Assembly (NCBI GenBank): GCA_016178505.1
Contig: JACOTG010000071.1
Location: 1-38,893, forward strand
Source of the DNA: Planctomycetota bacterium
GTDB taxonomy: Bacteria; Planctomycetota; JACOTG01
Reading direction: 5' to 3'
DNA: 38,893 bases
In this document: positions 16,478-25,369 of the stretch, one piece after another
How positions within the stretch are numbered: the stretch's first letter is position 1
How the letters are laid out: each line of letters begins with the position of its first letter
Position numbers and translations under genes: made by a program
Notes under the pieces: model-generated
Told to the model about the DNA's origin: nothing
What the model saw: only the letters and a program-made list of their open reading frames with translations
The model's database searches: none

Positions 16478-17914
16478 GTGAGGAACCTCGTCCGATACGT
16501 GATCGTCACAGCCTTCGTCGTGAGCACCGCGACGATGGCGCGAGCGACCGACTATTGGACGCCCGCCGAGATCTGCGCACGCTTCGCGGAACAGAACGCG
16601 CCCGCCCGCCGCGACGACGGCACCGTTGCGGTGGCTCTTGGATTCACGTCGCCCGACGCCACGTCGCAGATCGCCGATGTCGCGCGATTTCTTTCGACGC
16701 TTCAAGTGAGCGACTTCGGTTCTGCCGACTACGGCGGAATTCGCGAGGGAGAACTGCTCCGAGACATCGTGCAAAGCGACAACACGCACGAGGCCGTCTG
16801 GGTTTGGTCGCGCTACGAAGAGCTCACCGGCGATCCGAGCTATCGCCCGAACATCGATGCGGCGTGGTTCTATCTGGCCTATCACCCGGCTTTCGGCGAA
16901 GAGGGCGGGTCCGGCCCGGATGGCTATTACCGCGTCTACAACTGCGCATGGGCGCTGCGCGCCGAAATCGAGTACCGCCGCGCGACCGGCGATCCCACGC
17001 ACCTCGACTACGCACGGACATGCGCGCGATACGTCCTCGATTGGCCGCTCGATTTTGCGGGGTCGGCGATCTCTCCGCTGAACGCCATGGTCGAGGCATG
17101 GGCCGCCGGCAACCTCTACGAGTTCGCCGTCGACCAGGACGACGCCGTGCTTCGCGACTCGGCGGCCAGCGTTGGATCGCGCGTGAAATCGTGGGTCGAT
17201 GCCGCGCCGCGCGGGCGACTGGCGATCCAGATGTGGGCGATGTCGGGTGGCGCGCTGTTCTGGGGAATCGTCGAGTCGCATTTCCGACTCCACCGCGACG
17301 AAGCGCGCGCGTGGATCGCGGCAAATGCGCCGCATCTCCCCGAGCACGAAGCTGCCGGAACCTGGAACAACGCCCATGACGCCTGGTGTGCGCTCGGACA
17401 CTGGACCGCGTTCCGCGCGCTCGCGAGCGCGAGCCACGCGGAGTCGACGCGCAATCTCGTGGAAGGGCTCCTCGCTCAGGACTTGGATCAGGACGGAGGG
17501 ATCCCGTCGTCGTTCGGCGGACTCGACGTTCAGGACGAGAGCTGGGTCTCGAGTTACCTCGCTTGCTTGGGACTCGACAAGCGTCTTCCGACGCTTCAGC
17601 TGGTCGCGTCGCCCCACGCAATGGTGGTGTCGCGCGGCGGATCGCTCGTCGTCGACGTGGCCGCGCTGCAATGGACGACAGGGCCGCTCTTCGTCATGGG
17701 AGCGACGTTTGGTTTCGACGTCGATGGTTCGGCCGTCGAGCTGAACCCGCTGCTCGGTCCGCTGGGATTCACGCTTCCGGCGCGGCACGCCCGGGCGGGT
17801 TCGCTGCGCATCCACGTCCCTGCGAGGACTCCGTCCGGCGTCTACGCGCTCCTTCTTCGGATGTCGCGCGCCGACGCCGCCGCACACGCTCGATTGAGAA
17901 TCGTGGTTCGCTGA
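16478..17914 (+). CDS. Secreted alpha/alpha-barrel-like protein of unknown function
   Basis: 478 residues from GTG 16478, chosen because GGAG lies 9 bases upstream and because it gives a clean signal peptide (RNLVRYVIVTAFVVSTATMARA, cleavage after ARA). The mature part is mostly helical with regularly spaced aromatic-rich helices (EAVWVWSRYEELTGD, WFYLAYHPAF, CAWALRAEIEYRRATGD) and DQDGGIPSSFGG...QDESWVSSYL, which resembles the repeats of alpha/alpha-toroid enzymes such as six-hairpin glycosidases and prenyltransferase-like proteins. The last 100 residues look like a beta-sandwich. No catalytic pair could be assigned. It is close behind the enzyme I-like gene and may share its transcript, but has no obvious functional link. 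Confidence 0.75.
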   Translation: MRNLVRYVIVTAFVVSTATMARATDYWTPAEICARFAEQNAPARRDDGTVAVALGFTSPDATSQIADVARFLSTLQVSDFGSADYGGIREGELLRDIVQSDNTHEAVWVWSRYEELTGDPSYRPNIDAAWFYLAYHPAFGEEGGSGPDGYYRVYNCAWALRAEIEYRRATGDPTHLDYARTCARYVLDWPLDFAGSAISPLNAMVEAWAAGNLYEFAVDQDDAVLRDSAASVGSRVKSWVDAAPRGRLAIQMWAMSGGALFWGIVESHFRLHRDEARAWIAANAPHLPEHEAAGTWNNAHDAWCALGHWTAFRALASASHAESTRNLVEGLLAQDLDQDGGIPSSFGGLDVQDESWVSSYLACLGLDKRLPTLQLVASPHAMVVSRGGSLVVDVAALQWTTGPLFVMGATFGFDVDGSAVELNPLLGPLGFTLPARHARAGSLRIHVPARTPSGVYALLLRMSRADAAAHARLRIVVR

Positions 17915-17938
17915 CTGAGCGGTGCTACCGGCGCGTCC

Positions 17939-19048
17939 CTACTTGCTTCGTTGCGTTTCCGTCTTCACGGCACGTTTCACGATTTCGAATGCGCCGCGCT
18001 CAGCGGGCTCGAGTGCGTTGCCGCTCTTGACGGCGTCTCCGTAGTTCTGGCGCGCGCCGACGAGATCGCCGGCCTTTTCTTTCGCGAGCGCGAGCCAGAG
18101 CAAGTCGATCGCACGGAGCCATTCGGCTTGGTGCCGCCGGACCGTGTCCTCGAGGAGCGGCACGGCCTCACGCGCGCGACCTGCCCTGATGTAGCAGACG
18201 GCCAGCGTTCCTTCGATCATCACGTTCTCGGGTTCGAAGCGTCGCGCTTCTTCCGCCAATCGCGTCGCTCGATCGATCTTCTGTCCCTTGCTCGCGAGCG
18301 TGTAGGCGAGCGCGTTCGACGCGTCCGGCCGGAACGCCGGCACGCACGCCCAGATCGTGAGGAGCGCAAAAAGAACGAGGACGCCCGCGCGAAGCCATGG
18401 GTCCGTGGCATCGTCAGGCCGCCGATTCGTCGAGACGAACAAGAGCGAAATCACGAAGCCGGAGAGCAGCCCGCCGACGTGAGCGTAGTTGTTGATGAAC
18501 TGGTTCAGCGAGAGCCCGATCGCGAGGTTGAGCGCCGTCACGACGAGGAGCTGGCGTCCAAACGGGAAATGCCAGAGTTCACGGACCCGTCGACCTCGGT
18601 TGATTTCATCGGCGAGCAACGCACCGATGAGTCCGAACACGGCACCCGACGACCCGAGCGAAGGCGTCGTCGGGTCCATGAAGAGCAGGCTCGCCACGTT
18701 GCCCATGAGTCCGGCGCCGAAGAACACCAACAGGAATCCGGAAGTCCCGAGGAATCGCTCGCAGATCACTCCGAGAACGAGCGTCCCGTAGGCGTTGCTG
18801 AGCCAGTGCCAAACCCAGGCGTGCGCCATCATCGACACGATCGCGCCGAGGTAGCGACCTTGGAGGACGTCCAGACCTCGAAGCAGAAACAAGCGTTCGC
18901 TTCCCGGTGGCGCAAACTGAACGGCAATGAACACGACGAGCTGGACCGCCAACACGGTCGCCGTGCCAGGGCTCGATCGAAGCAGCTTCAGGAAAAACAC
19001 TCGCCCCGCTTCCTGCTCTCCAGCCGGCGAGAGGCGTAAATCAAGCAC
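17939..19048 (-). CDS. Rhomboid-family intramembrane serine protease with C-terminal TPR domain
   Basis: 369 residues from GTG 19048. The rhomboid core has HAWVWHWLSN (His76, His81, Asn85), the nucleophile motif GSSGA (Ser134) and the catalytic histidine in NYAHVGG (His190); all expected active-site residues are present. About seven hydrophobic segments lie between residues 30 and 235. Residues 240-360 are a TPR-type helical repeat (AYTLASKGQKIDRATRLAEEA, AVCYIRAGRAREAVPLLED), probably binding partners or substrates. A GTG at 19000 (residue 17) is an alternative start: it has AGGA upstream and would overlap the small gene before it by 13 rather than 61 bases, leaving the first helix intact. 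Downstream it converges on the secreted-protein gene, 24 bases apart. Confidence 0.9.
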   Translation of the reverse strand: MLDLRLSPAGEQEAGRVFFLKLLRSSPGTATVLAVQLVVFIAVQFAPPGSERLFLLRGLDVLQGRYLGAIVSMMAHAWVWHWLSNAYGTLVLGVICERFLGTSGFLLVFFGAGLMGNVASLLFMDPTTPSLGSSGAVFGLIGALLADEINRGRRVRELWHFPFGRQLLVVTALNLAIGLSLNQFINNYAHVGGLLSGFVISLLFVSTNRRPDDATDPWLRAGVLVLFALLTIWACVPAFRPDASNALAYTLASKGQKIDRATRLAEEARRFEPENVMIEGTLAVCYIRAGRAREAVPLLEDTVRRHQAEWLRAIDLLWLALAKEKAGDLVGARQNYGDAVKSGNALEPAERGAFEIVKRAVKTETQRSK

Positions 19049-19275
19049 CCGACAGTGATCGCTGCCCCGAACAGGACCGCCGCCGGATGGCGCCAGCCGG
19101 CCACCACCGCGTCCACGGCGACGCGCGGTTGGGCGACGTAAAGGCCGGCCAGGACGAGCCCGACGACGTCCACCGAGAGCACGAGGAGAGTGAAGAATCT
19201 CTTCAACGGAAGGGTCGCTCGACTGAGGTCTCGGCGGCGGCGTTGCCCCGGTCGGCCGTGGACGACGCCGCCCAA
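18988..19275 (-). CDS. Small two-helix membrane protein, unknown function
   Basis: Up to 95 residues from TTG 19275; TTG 19206 would give 72 residues (MKRFFTLLVLSVDVV). Two membrane segments are clear (FFTLLVLSVDVVGLVLAGLYV and AAVLFGAAITVGCLIYA), followed by a basic tail. The N-terminal 20 residues of the longer form are Gly/Arg-rich and may not be translated; neither start has a good ribosome-binding site. It is the first gene after the minus-strand promoter at 19285-19313 and overlaps the rhomboid gene, so the two are likely co-expressed. The family was not recognised. Confidence 0.55.
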   Translation of the reverse strand: MGGVVHGRPGQRRRRDLSRATLPLKRFFTLLVLSVDVVGLVLAGLYVAQPRVAVDAVVAGWRHPAAVLFGAAITVGCLIYASRRLESRKRGECFS

Positions 19276-19284
19276 GAAGGTGGA

Positions 19285-19313
19285 AGTATAGGGATGCCGA
19301 AACGAGACATCAA
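19285..19313 (-). promoter_or_regulatory. Minus-strand promoter for the small membrane protein and rhomboid
   Basis: On the minus strand TTGATG (19313-19308), 17-base spacer, TATACT (19290-19285; 5 of 6). The expected start of transcription is near 19278, almost at the TTG codon at 19275, which would make that start leaderless or favour the inner TTG at 19206. Confidence 0.5.
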
Positions 19314-19330
19314 CGCCGGGAACATATCCT

Positions 19331-19360
19331 TTGACAGGACTTTGAGCGTTCCCTTAAGAT
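19331..19360 (+). promoter_or_regulatory. Plus-strand promoter upstream of the FG-GAP gene
   Basis: Perfect TTGACA (19331-19336), 18-base spacer, TAAGAT (19355-19360; 4 of 6). With the opposite promoter at 19285 it forms a compact divergent control region. The predicted leader to the GTG at 19525 is about 160 bases and contains no gene. Confidence 0.45.
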
Positions 19361-19524
19361 GTTCGCTCGGTCGGACATCATTGGGTTTTCATGTGATGAA
19401 ACCTGCAGGGGGCTAGATGATTGATGCCGACAGAAGACTCTGTGGGAGAGTCTTTGAAGGGGTATCGCGCGAAGCTCGTCGACTTCACCGCTAGGACATC
19501 GCTTCGTGCGAGGAGGTTTGTGCA

Positions 19525-21246
19525 GTGCATCGTACTCAATCGTTGGCGGCGACCCTGCTGGGAGGTGCCGCATGTCTGCTGTGCCTGGAGATGGCACACG
19601 CTCAACAGCTGGTCGACGGACCGTATCGTCTGCACAGCCAACTCGACTCCCAGAATGCAGATCGATTTGGGGCCGCCGTCGCAACCGCGGGCGACGTAGA
19701 CGGCGACGGGTATGACGACGTCCTCGTCGGGGCTCCGGGAGCCGATTCGAGTTCCCTCATCGACAACGGAAGCGTGTTTCTCTTCTCCGGAAAGGGTGGC
19801 TCTCTCCTGCATCGCTTCGACGGACTCGCCGCGATGGACGAGTTTGGCTTCTCGGTCGCGGGCGACGGCGACGTCGACGGTGACGGAGTGCCCGACATAC
19901 TCGTCGGTGCACCGGGCGCGCGCGTCGGCGGCGTTGCGAACACCGGACACGTCTATGTCTACTCGGGCGCAACATTCACGCAGCTCTACGATTTGCCCGG
20001 TCGAAAACCCGGCGGTCGTTTCGGACATCGCGTGATCTTCCCAGGCGACCTCGACAACGAGGGGCACTCGGAGATCGCGGCATCGGCTCCGCTCGCGAAC
20101 ATCCAGGGTCTCGCGCAGGCCGGCAAGGTCTTCGTGATCAACAACGACAATCCTTCGCAGCCTCGCGTCATGTTCAGCATCAAGGGACTCGTCGCCGGCG
20201 AACAAGTCGGAACCTCGCTCGCCGCTGCGGGCGACGCGAATCGCGACGGGATTCCCGACATGGCAATCGGCTCACCCGAAGTCACGAACGGAAATCTCCA
20301 GAGGTCCGGTCGCGTGGCGATCGTCTCGGGAGCGAGTGGACAGATCCATCGCATCACAGGATTCGAAGCCGAGGGTGAACTCGGCTACTCGGTTTCTGGA
20401 GGCTACGACTTCGACGGTGACGGCAACGCGGACGTGGTCATCGGAGCGCCGGGGTGTTCACCGGCGGGCCGGCCACGCGCGGGGTGCATTCTCGTATACT
20501 CGGGCTTCTCGGGACTTCTCCTCACGCGAATCGACGGCGACGTTCCCGAAGAGCGACTCGGCCGGTCGCTGGACTTCGTTCCCGACATCGACAATGACGG
20601 CGTGCCGGAGATCCTCGCGGGCGCCTCGACGATGTCGACGATCGGCGGGTCCGAGGCGGGGTTCGTCATCCTGTTCTCCGGCCGCACCGGGTTGCAGCTC
20701 TTCCGATACACGGGGAGTGCCGCCGAGCAGCACGCGGGTTTTGCGATTGCGCGCGCGGGCGACATCGACGGCGACGGCCATAGCGACGTGATCATCGGCT
20801 CGCCGTCGACCGACTCCATCCCGGGATCGGCGAAGGCCGAGCTCTACATGTTCAACAATGCGGCCCTCTCGATCGAGGGGCAGCCGCAGCTCGGCGGGTC
20901 GTTTGCATTCACGCTTTCCGGCGAGCCGCTCAGCAATTACCTCTTGCTCATCTCGCCGCACGGCGCTCCGAACTCGGGGTTCTCGCCGATTCCGTATCCG
21001 ATCGGACCCGGCAACGCGAGCGTCATCGACGTCGGACTCGAGAATTGGCGGTTCAGCCTGCACAACCCGCCCCTCGCGTACGGGTTCCCGGCCAGTGGAT
21101 TCGTCCGCATCCCGATGAATCTCCCGAGACATCCTCGATACGCAAACGTGGTCTTGAACGCGCAGTTCGTGACGTTTCCGGGCCGGTATGCATCGATCGA
21201 CAAAGTATCGAACGCCATCTCGTTCGTCGTGCTTCCACCGAACTAG
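19525..21246 (+). CDS. Secreted FG-GAP repeat beta-propeller protein
   Basis: 573 residues; GTG start with AGGAGG 8 bases upstream. The signal peptide ends in EMAHA|QQ. Seven FG-GAP repeats follow, each with a calcium loop: DVDGDGYDD, DVDGDGVPD, DLDNEGHSE, DANRDGIPD, DFDGDGNAD, DIDNDGVPE, DIDGDGHSD, each followed by a V[LI][VI]GAP-like strand. Seven repeats make a complete seven-bladed propeller of the integrin-alpha N-terminal type. The remaining ~130 residues form a separate C-terminal domain (SIEGQPQLGGSFAFTLSGEP ... DKVSNAISFVVLPPN), common as an unnamed tail in planctomycete secreted proteins. No catalytic motif was seen; a binding or structural surface role is likely. Confidence 0.93.
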   Translation: MHRTQSLAATLLGGAACLLCLEMAHAQQLVDGPYRLHSQLDSQNADRFGAAVATAGDVDGDGYDDVLVGAPGADSSSLIDNGSVFLFSGKGGSLLHRFDGLAAMDEFGFSVAGDGDVDGDGVPDILVGAPGARVGGVANTGHVYVYSGATFTQLYDLPGRKPGGRFGHRVIFPGDLDNEGHSEIAASAPLANIQGLAQAGKVFVINNDNPSQPRVMFSIKGLVAGEQVGTSLAAAGDANRDGIPDMAIGSPEVTNGNLQRSGRVAIVSGASGQIHRITGFEAEGELGYSVSGGYDFDGDGNADVVIGAPGCSPAGRPRAGCILVYSGFSGLLLTRIDGDVPEERLGRSLDFVPDIDNDGVPEILAGASTMSTIGGSEAGFVILFSGRTGLQLFRYTGSAAEQHAGFAIARAGDIDGDGHSDVIIGSPSTDSIPGSAKAELYMFNNAALSIEGQPQLGGSFAFTLSGEPLSNYLLLISPHGAPNSGFSPIPYPIGPGNASVIDVGLENWRFSLHNPPLAYGFPASGFVRIPMNLPRHPRYANVVLNAQFVTFPGRYASIDKVSNAISFVVLPPN

Positions 21247-21270
21247 CTCACGCGAACACGAACGGATACA

Positions 21271-21305
21271 ATCCCGACCGATCCCAACGGTCGGGATTTT
21301 TTTTT
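21271..21305 (+). terminator. Intrinsic terminator after the FG-GAP gene
   Basis: ATCCCGACCG (21271-21280) pairs perfectly with CGGTCGGGAT (21288-21297), 7-base loop, followed by nine T (21297-21305). This is a textbook rho-independent terminator 25 bases after the stop. Confidence 0.92.
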
Positions 21306-21307
21306 GA

Positions 21308-22063
21308 GTCTGTACATCGACACACGAGCAGCGGTTTCCTCCTTCCAGTCAACCGTTCGTTCGCAGCGTCGTTCTCTTTTCTGGGCGCCGAGGGATTCTG
21401 CTGCGACGCTACGACGGACCGATCGAAGGCGAGCAGGTCGGGACCACGATTGCGATCGGGCCGGATCTCGATGGAGACGACGTCGACGATCTTCTCGTCG
21501 GCGCGCCGCAGGAGTCGGACGGCCGAGCGGCGGGGGGCCGCGCGTACCTCGTCTCGGGCGCAAACGGCGCGATCATCTGCACGTTCGACGGCCCCCAGGC
21601 CGGCGATCAGATCGGGCTCGTCGTCACGTTCATCGGCGACGTCGATGGCGACGGGGTCTCGGACTTCGCGGCCGGTTCCCCGAGCGCGAATGTGCTCGGA
21701 GTCGGCACCGCCGGAAAGATCACGGTGATCTCGAGCGGAGACGGACACCGAGTCTTTGCGCTTCGCGGCGACACGATCGGCGATGCGGTCGGCGCGTCGT
21801 CGGCGCCCGCGGGTGACGTGAACAGCGACGGAGTTCCAGACGTCATCGTTGGAAGCCCCGGAGTCCCGATCCGCAACCTCGTCCACGCGGGACGAGTCGG
21901 AATCCTCTCCGGCGTCAATGGCCACATCCTCCGCCGCTTCACTGGACAGGAGCCGGAAGCGCGGCTCGGAGCGGCGGTCGCGGGCGGACCGGGCTTCGAT
22001 CGTGACGGAGTTCCGCTCGACAAGACGTCGAATGCGATCACGCTTCGCGTACACGCTCCATGA
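21308..22063 (+). pseudogene. Remnant of a second FG-GAP gene, truncated at both ends of the propeller
   Basis: The frame is open from 21308, right after the terminator, but has no ATG, GTG or TTG near its start. From about 21368 it reads as an FG-GAP propeller beginning inside a blade (VVLFSGRRGILLRRYDG), with calcium loops DLDGDDVDD, DVDGDGVSD, DVNSDGVPD and a fourth, DRDGVP. It then jumps straight to LDKTSNAITLRVHAP-stop, which matches the last residues of the intact neighbour (IDKVSNAISFVVLPPN). So it lost its promoter, signal peptide and first blades, and also an internal block covering the last blades and most of the C-terminal domain. The inner deletion keeps the frame. A diverged tandem duplicate undergoing decay is the simplest reading. 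Confidence 0.75.
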
Positions 22064-22069
22064 GATTCG

Positions 22070-22098
22070 TTGACGCGCCGGCTGCGCGACCCTAGATT
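22070..22098 (+). promoter_or_regulatory. Probable promoter of the topoisomerase VI operon
   Basis: TTGACG (22070-22075), 17-base spacer, TAGATT (22093-22098; 4 of 6). The expected transcription start is near 22105, about 60 bases before the GTG at 22168. Confidence 0.45.
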
Positions 22099-22167
22099 CA
22101 TGGCCTCTCTCGAATCGTAGGGCGGTTTCTCGTTTCGACGTGGCGAATGACTGGGAGGTCTGATTTC

Positions 22168-23988
22168 GTGCCCAAGTCCCATCCCCAACGAAGACCGGCG
22201 CGCGCGTCGAAGTTCGCGAACGCCGCTGTCGTTCAAACGATCGAGCCCACGCCGCCGGCCGAGCCCGACGACGCCGGCAAGTCGGCTCGCACTCGGCGCA
22301 CGTCCGTGACGGCGGAGGACCTCGCGAAGAAGCAACGCGAGATCTCAGTTTCAGAGTTCTTCACGAAGAACAGGCACCTGCTCGGATTCGACAACCCGCG
22401 CAAAGCACTGCTGACGACCGTCAAGGAGGCCGTCGACAACTCGCTCGATGCATGCGAGGAAGCGGACATCCTTCCCGACATCATCGTCGAGGTGCGGCGC
22501 GTGAACGGCTCCAACGGAGGTACGGAGGCTCCGCCGCCGGAAGCGACCTCCGCCGATGGTGCGGGAACGGCCGACGCGCCGGCGCCCGTGAAGGACGAGG
22601 ACGTCGAGGCCGTCGAAAAACAGCCGAAGGGCGCGACGGCGCGGCCCGAGCGATTCGTCGTTTCGGTGACGGACAACGGGCCCGGCATCCTCGCGGCGCA
22701 GATCCCCAAGGTGTTCGGCAAGCTGCTCTATGGCTCGAAGTTTCATCGACTTCGTCAGAGTCGCGGACAGCAAGGCATCGGGATCAGCGCGGCCGGCATG
22801 TATGGGCAGCTCACGACGGGCAAGCCCGTGCGCATTCTGTCGAAGACCGGTCCGAAGAAGAAGGCGAAGTACATCGAGATCCACCTCGACACGCGAAAGA
22901 ACGCGCCGGAGGTGCTGCTCGAGGAAGAACGGGACTGGGACGTTCCGCACGGCACGCGCGTCGAGATCGAGCTCGAGGCCAAGTACCAGAAGGGACAGAA
23001 GTCGGTCGACGACTACCTGCGCCAGACCGCGCTCGCGAACCCGCACGTTTCGATCACCTACCGTTCACCCGAAGCCGCGGACGTCGTCATCGAGCGTGCC
23101 GCGAAGGACCTTCCGGCCGAGCCGCGCGAGATCAAGCCGCACCCGTACGGCGTCGAGCTGGGCTTCCTCATCCAGATGTTGAAGGACTCGGAATCGAAGC
23201 ACCTCAAGGCGTTCCTTCACTCCGAGTTCTCGCGCGTGTCTCCCGCGACCGCGGCCGAGATCTGCAAGAAGGCCGGGCTCAGCGAGCAGGCATGGACGAG
23301 CCGCATCGCGCGCGAAGAGGCCGACGCGCTCCACACGGCAATGAGCCAAGTCGACGTGATGAACCCGCCGACCGATTGTGTTTCGCCGATCGGCGAGGAG
23401 TCCATCTTGAAGTCGCTCGAGCGCGAGTACCCGGGCGCGGTCACGTTCGCCATCACGCGCCGTCCCGCCGTTTATCGCGGCAACCCCTTCCAGATCGAGG
23501 TCGCGATCGCATTCGGCGGCCAGCTTCCGGCCGAGGAGCCCGCGACGCTGCTGCGCTTTGCCAATCGCGTTCCGCTCCTCTACCAGCAGTCGGCATGCGC
23601 GGTGACGAAGGCGATGATCTCGTGTCCGTGGCGCAGCTACGGACTCGAGCAGCCGAAGGGCGCGCCTCCCGTCGGACCGCTCGTCCTTCTCGTGCATCTC
23701 GCAAGCGTGTGGGTGCCGTTCACGAGCGAATCGAAGGAAGCGATCGCGCACTACCCCGAGATCTTGCGTGAAGTGCGGCTCGCCGCGATGGACTGCGGCC
23801 GGCGGCTCGGCCTCCACATCCGCCGCGAGAAGCGCATCGCCGACGCCGAGAAGAAGAAGGGCTACATCCAGAAATACATCCCGCACATCGCGGCGGGACT
23901 CGCCGACATCCTCTCGCTCTCGGACAAGGAGCGCGGCAAGACCATCGAGATCCTGACCGACGTCCTCGAACGGAGTCGAACGATATGA
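22168..23988 (+). CDS. top6B: DNA topoisomerase VI subunit B (ATPase)
   Basis: 606 residues from GTG 22168, which has GGGAGG 9 bases upstream; an ATG at 22147 would add seven residues but lacks a good site. The B subunit is a GHKL ATPase whose dimerisation drives strand passage. Seen here: the family start [21 protein letters not shown]-box [10 protein letters not shown] (86-95), G1 box DNGPGI (169-174), the lid [20 protein letters not shown], and a transducer domain with [17 protein letters not shown]. About 48 residues of acidic Ala/Pro-rich sequence (113-160) are inserted between the N-box and G1 box, absent in typical archaeal B subunits, plus a 45-residue unstructured N-terminus. It overlaps the A subunit gene by 4 bases. 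Confidence 0.95.
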   Translation: MPKSHPQRRPARASKFANAAVVQTIEPTPPAEPDDAGKSARTRRTSVTAEDLAKKQREISVSEFFTKNRHLLGFDNPRKALLTTVKEAVDNSLDACEEADILPDIIVEVRRVNGSNGGTEAPPPEATSADGAGTADAPAPVKDEDVEAVEKQPKGATARPERFVVSVTDNGPGILAAQIPKVFGKLLYGSKFHRLRQSRGQQGIGISAAGMYGQLTTGKPVRILSKTGPKKKAKYIEIHLDTRKNAPEVLLEEERDWDVPHGTRVEIELEAKYQKGQKSVDDYLRQTALANPHVSITYRSPEAADVVIERAAKDLPAEPREIKPHPYGVELGFLIQMLKDSESKHLKAFLHSEFSRVSPATAAEICKKAGLSEQAWTSRIAREEADALHTAMSQVDVMNPPTDCVSPIGEESILKSLEREYPGAVTFAITRRPAVYRGNPFQIEVAIAFGGQLPAEEPATLLRFANRVPLLYQQSACAVTKAMISCPWRSYGLEQPKGAPPVGPLVLLVHLASVWVPFTSESKEAIAHYPEILREVRLAAMDCGRRLGLHIRREKRIADAEKKKGYIQKYIPHIAAGLADILSLSDKERGKTIEILTDVLERSRTI

Positions 23989-25139
23989 GCCCGAAGAAGA
24001 AGCCGGAGTCGAAGAAGGCAAACGACAAGACGTACACGATGACCGATCGCGACAAGGTCGCCGTCAAGGCGATCGCAGACGCCGCGGCCGAGATCTACAA
24101 GCGCGTGCAATCGCGAGAGAAGCCGGACCTCAAGTTCCCGGTGCGCTCGCTCAGCAACGTGAAGTACGACCCCAAAGTGGGCTACTTCGAGATCGGCCGT
24201 CAGCGCGCCACGCGTACGCTCACCGTCGGCACCGCAAAATCGTTCGCGCAGACGCTGCGCATGATGGCGCTCTCGAAGCTGCACATCGAGACCAACCGCC
24301 GCGCCACGAAGCGAGAGGCGTACTACATCTCGAAGAACTGGGATGACGCAAAGTTCGACGCGCAAGAAGAGTCGGACACCGTGATGGACGACGTCGAGGC
24401 GATGTTCTCCGTCTACGGCGTCAACCGCGAGATGATGCGCTTCAAGCCGGACGAGCACGGCGGCTCGGTCGCCGGCGATCTGATCATTCTCGACACCGCG
24501 AAGGACGGCAAGCGCATTCGAATCGATTGCACCGGCTTCGGCTCGGGCGCGTACACGATCCCGTCGTCCGTCGAGCACCTCCAGTTCGAAACGAAGGCGA
24601 AGTTCATCCTCGTCATCGAGACCGATGGCACGTTCGAGCGGCTCAACGAAGGCGAGTTCTGGAAGACCTTCGGTTGCATCCTCGTGGAGATGAAGGGTGT
24701 GCCCTCTCGGTCGGTGCGTCGATTCGTGCGGCGACTCGCGGACGAACGGAAGATTCCCGTCTATGCGTTCACCGACGGCGATCCCTACGGCTACGCGAAC
24801 ATCTATCGCACGCTCAAAGTCGGCTCGGGCAACGCGGCGCACATCAACAAGTTCTTCTGCGTGCCGCAAGCGCGATTCCTCGGGGTGACGCCGCAAGACA
24901 TCCTCGACTGGGACCTGCCGACTCACGATCTAAAGGAGCAGGACATCAAGCGCGCGAAAGACGCACTCAAGAACGACCCTTTCTTCAATCGTGAGAAAGC
25001 TTGGGTCAAGACGCTCGAGCAGCAGATCACGATGGGTAAGCGCGTCGAGCAACAGGCGTTCGCGAAGCACGGCCTCGATTTCGTGATGGACGAGTACCTC
25101 CCGGCGAAACTGAAGCACCCGGAGAAATTCCTGCCGTAG
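23985..25139 (+). CDS. top6A: DNA topoisomerase VI subunit A (Spo11-like cleavage subunit)
   Basis: 384 residues, start ATG overlapping the B subunit stop (ATGA), so the two are coupled. It makes the double-strand break through a tyrosine: the winged-helix motif [12 protein letters not shown] contains the pair Tyr113-Tyr114, the second aligning with the catalytic residue of the family. The Toprim domain has Glu212 ([11 protein letters not shown]) and Asp264/Asp266 ([20 protein letters not shown]), which bind magnesium. Other conserved stretches include [10 protein letters not shown] and FLGVTPQDI. Length and all catalytic residues are normal, so the enzyme should be active. Topoisomerase VI is typical of archaea and plants and is patchy in bacteria. 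Confidence 0.96.
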   Translation: MSPKKKPESKKANDKTYTMTDRDKVAVKAIADAAAEIYKRVQSREKPDLKFPVRSLSNVKYDPKVGYFEIGRQRATRTLTVGTAKSFAQTLRMMALSKLHIETNRRATKREAYYISKNWDDAKFDAQEESDTVMDDVEAMFSVYGVNREMMRFKPDEHGGSVAGDLIILDTAKDGKRIRIDCTGFGSGAYTIPSSVEHLQFETKAKFILVIETDGTFERLNEGEFWKTFGCILVEMKGVPSRSVRRFVRRLADERKIPVYAFTDGDPYGYANIYRTLKVGSGNAAHINKFFCVPQARFLGVTPQDILDWDLPTHDLKEQDIKRAKDALKNDPFFNREKAWVKTLEQQITMGKRVEQQAFAKHGLDFVMDEYLPAKLKHPEKFLP

Positions 25140-25195
25140 TGCATCCCCGCCACCCTTCATTTCCGCATGGCGCCGCCCAACGCCCGCGGGGCATT

Positions 25196-25224
25196 CGTCG
25201 TCCGGGGTCTGACCCCAGACGACG
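25196..25224 (+). terminator. Strong hairpin after the topoisomerase VI operon
   Basis: CGTCGTC (25196-25202) + GGGGT (25204-25208) pair with ACCCC (25212-25216) + GACGACG (25218-25224), one C/A mismatch, loop CTG. There is no T-run; it could end the top6BA transcript or protect its 3' end. The rest of 25140-25369 has no gene apart from a possible promoter. Confidence 0.5.
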
Positions 25225-25228
25225 GCGG

Positions 25229-25256
25229 TTGACTTCTCGCGGCGTGTTGGTAAGTT
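25229..25256 (+). promoter_or_regulatory. Possible promoter for the membrane-anchored protein gene
   Basis: TTGACT (25229-25234), 16-base spacer, TAAGTT (25251-25256; 3 of 6). It lies immediately after the hairpin and 114 bases before the ATG at 25370. The -10 match is weak. Confidence 0.3.
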
Positions 25257-25369
25257 CGTGCCGCCCTTTTCCAGGCATTCCAAGGCAGCCGCGGGCGGCG
25301 GCTGAACAGGGTCGCGGGTGTGCCTTCCGTCGGCGGAAGGAGCGGCACCACCAGCGGCGGGGAGATCGT

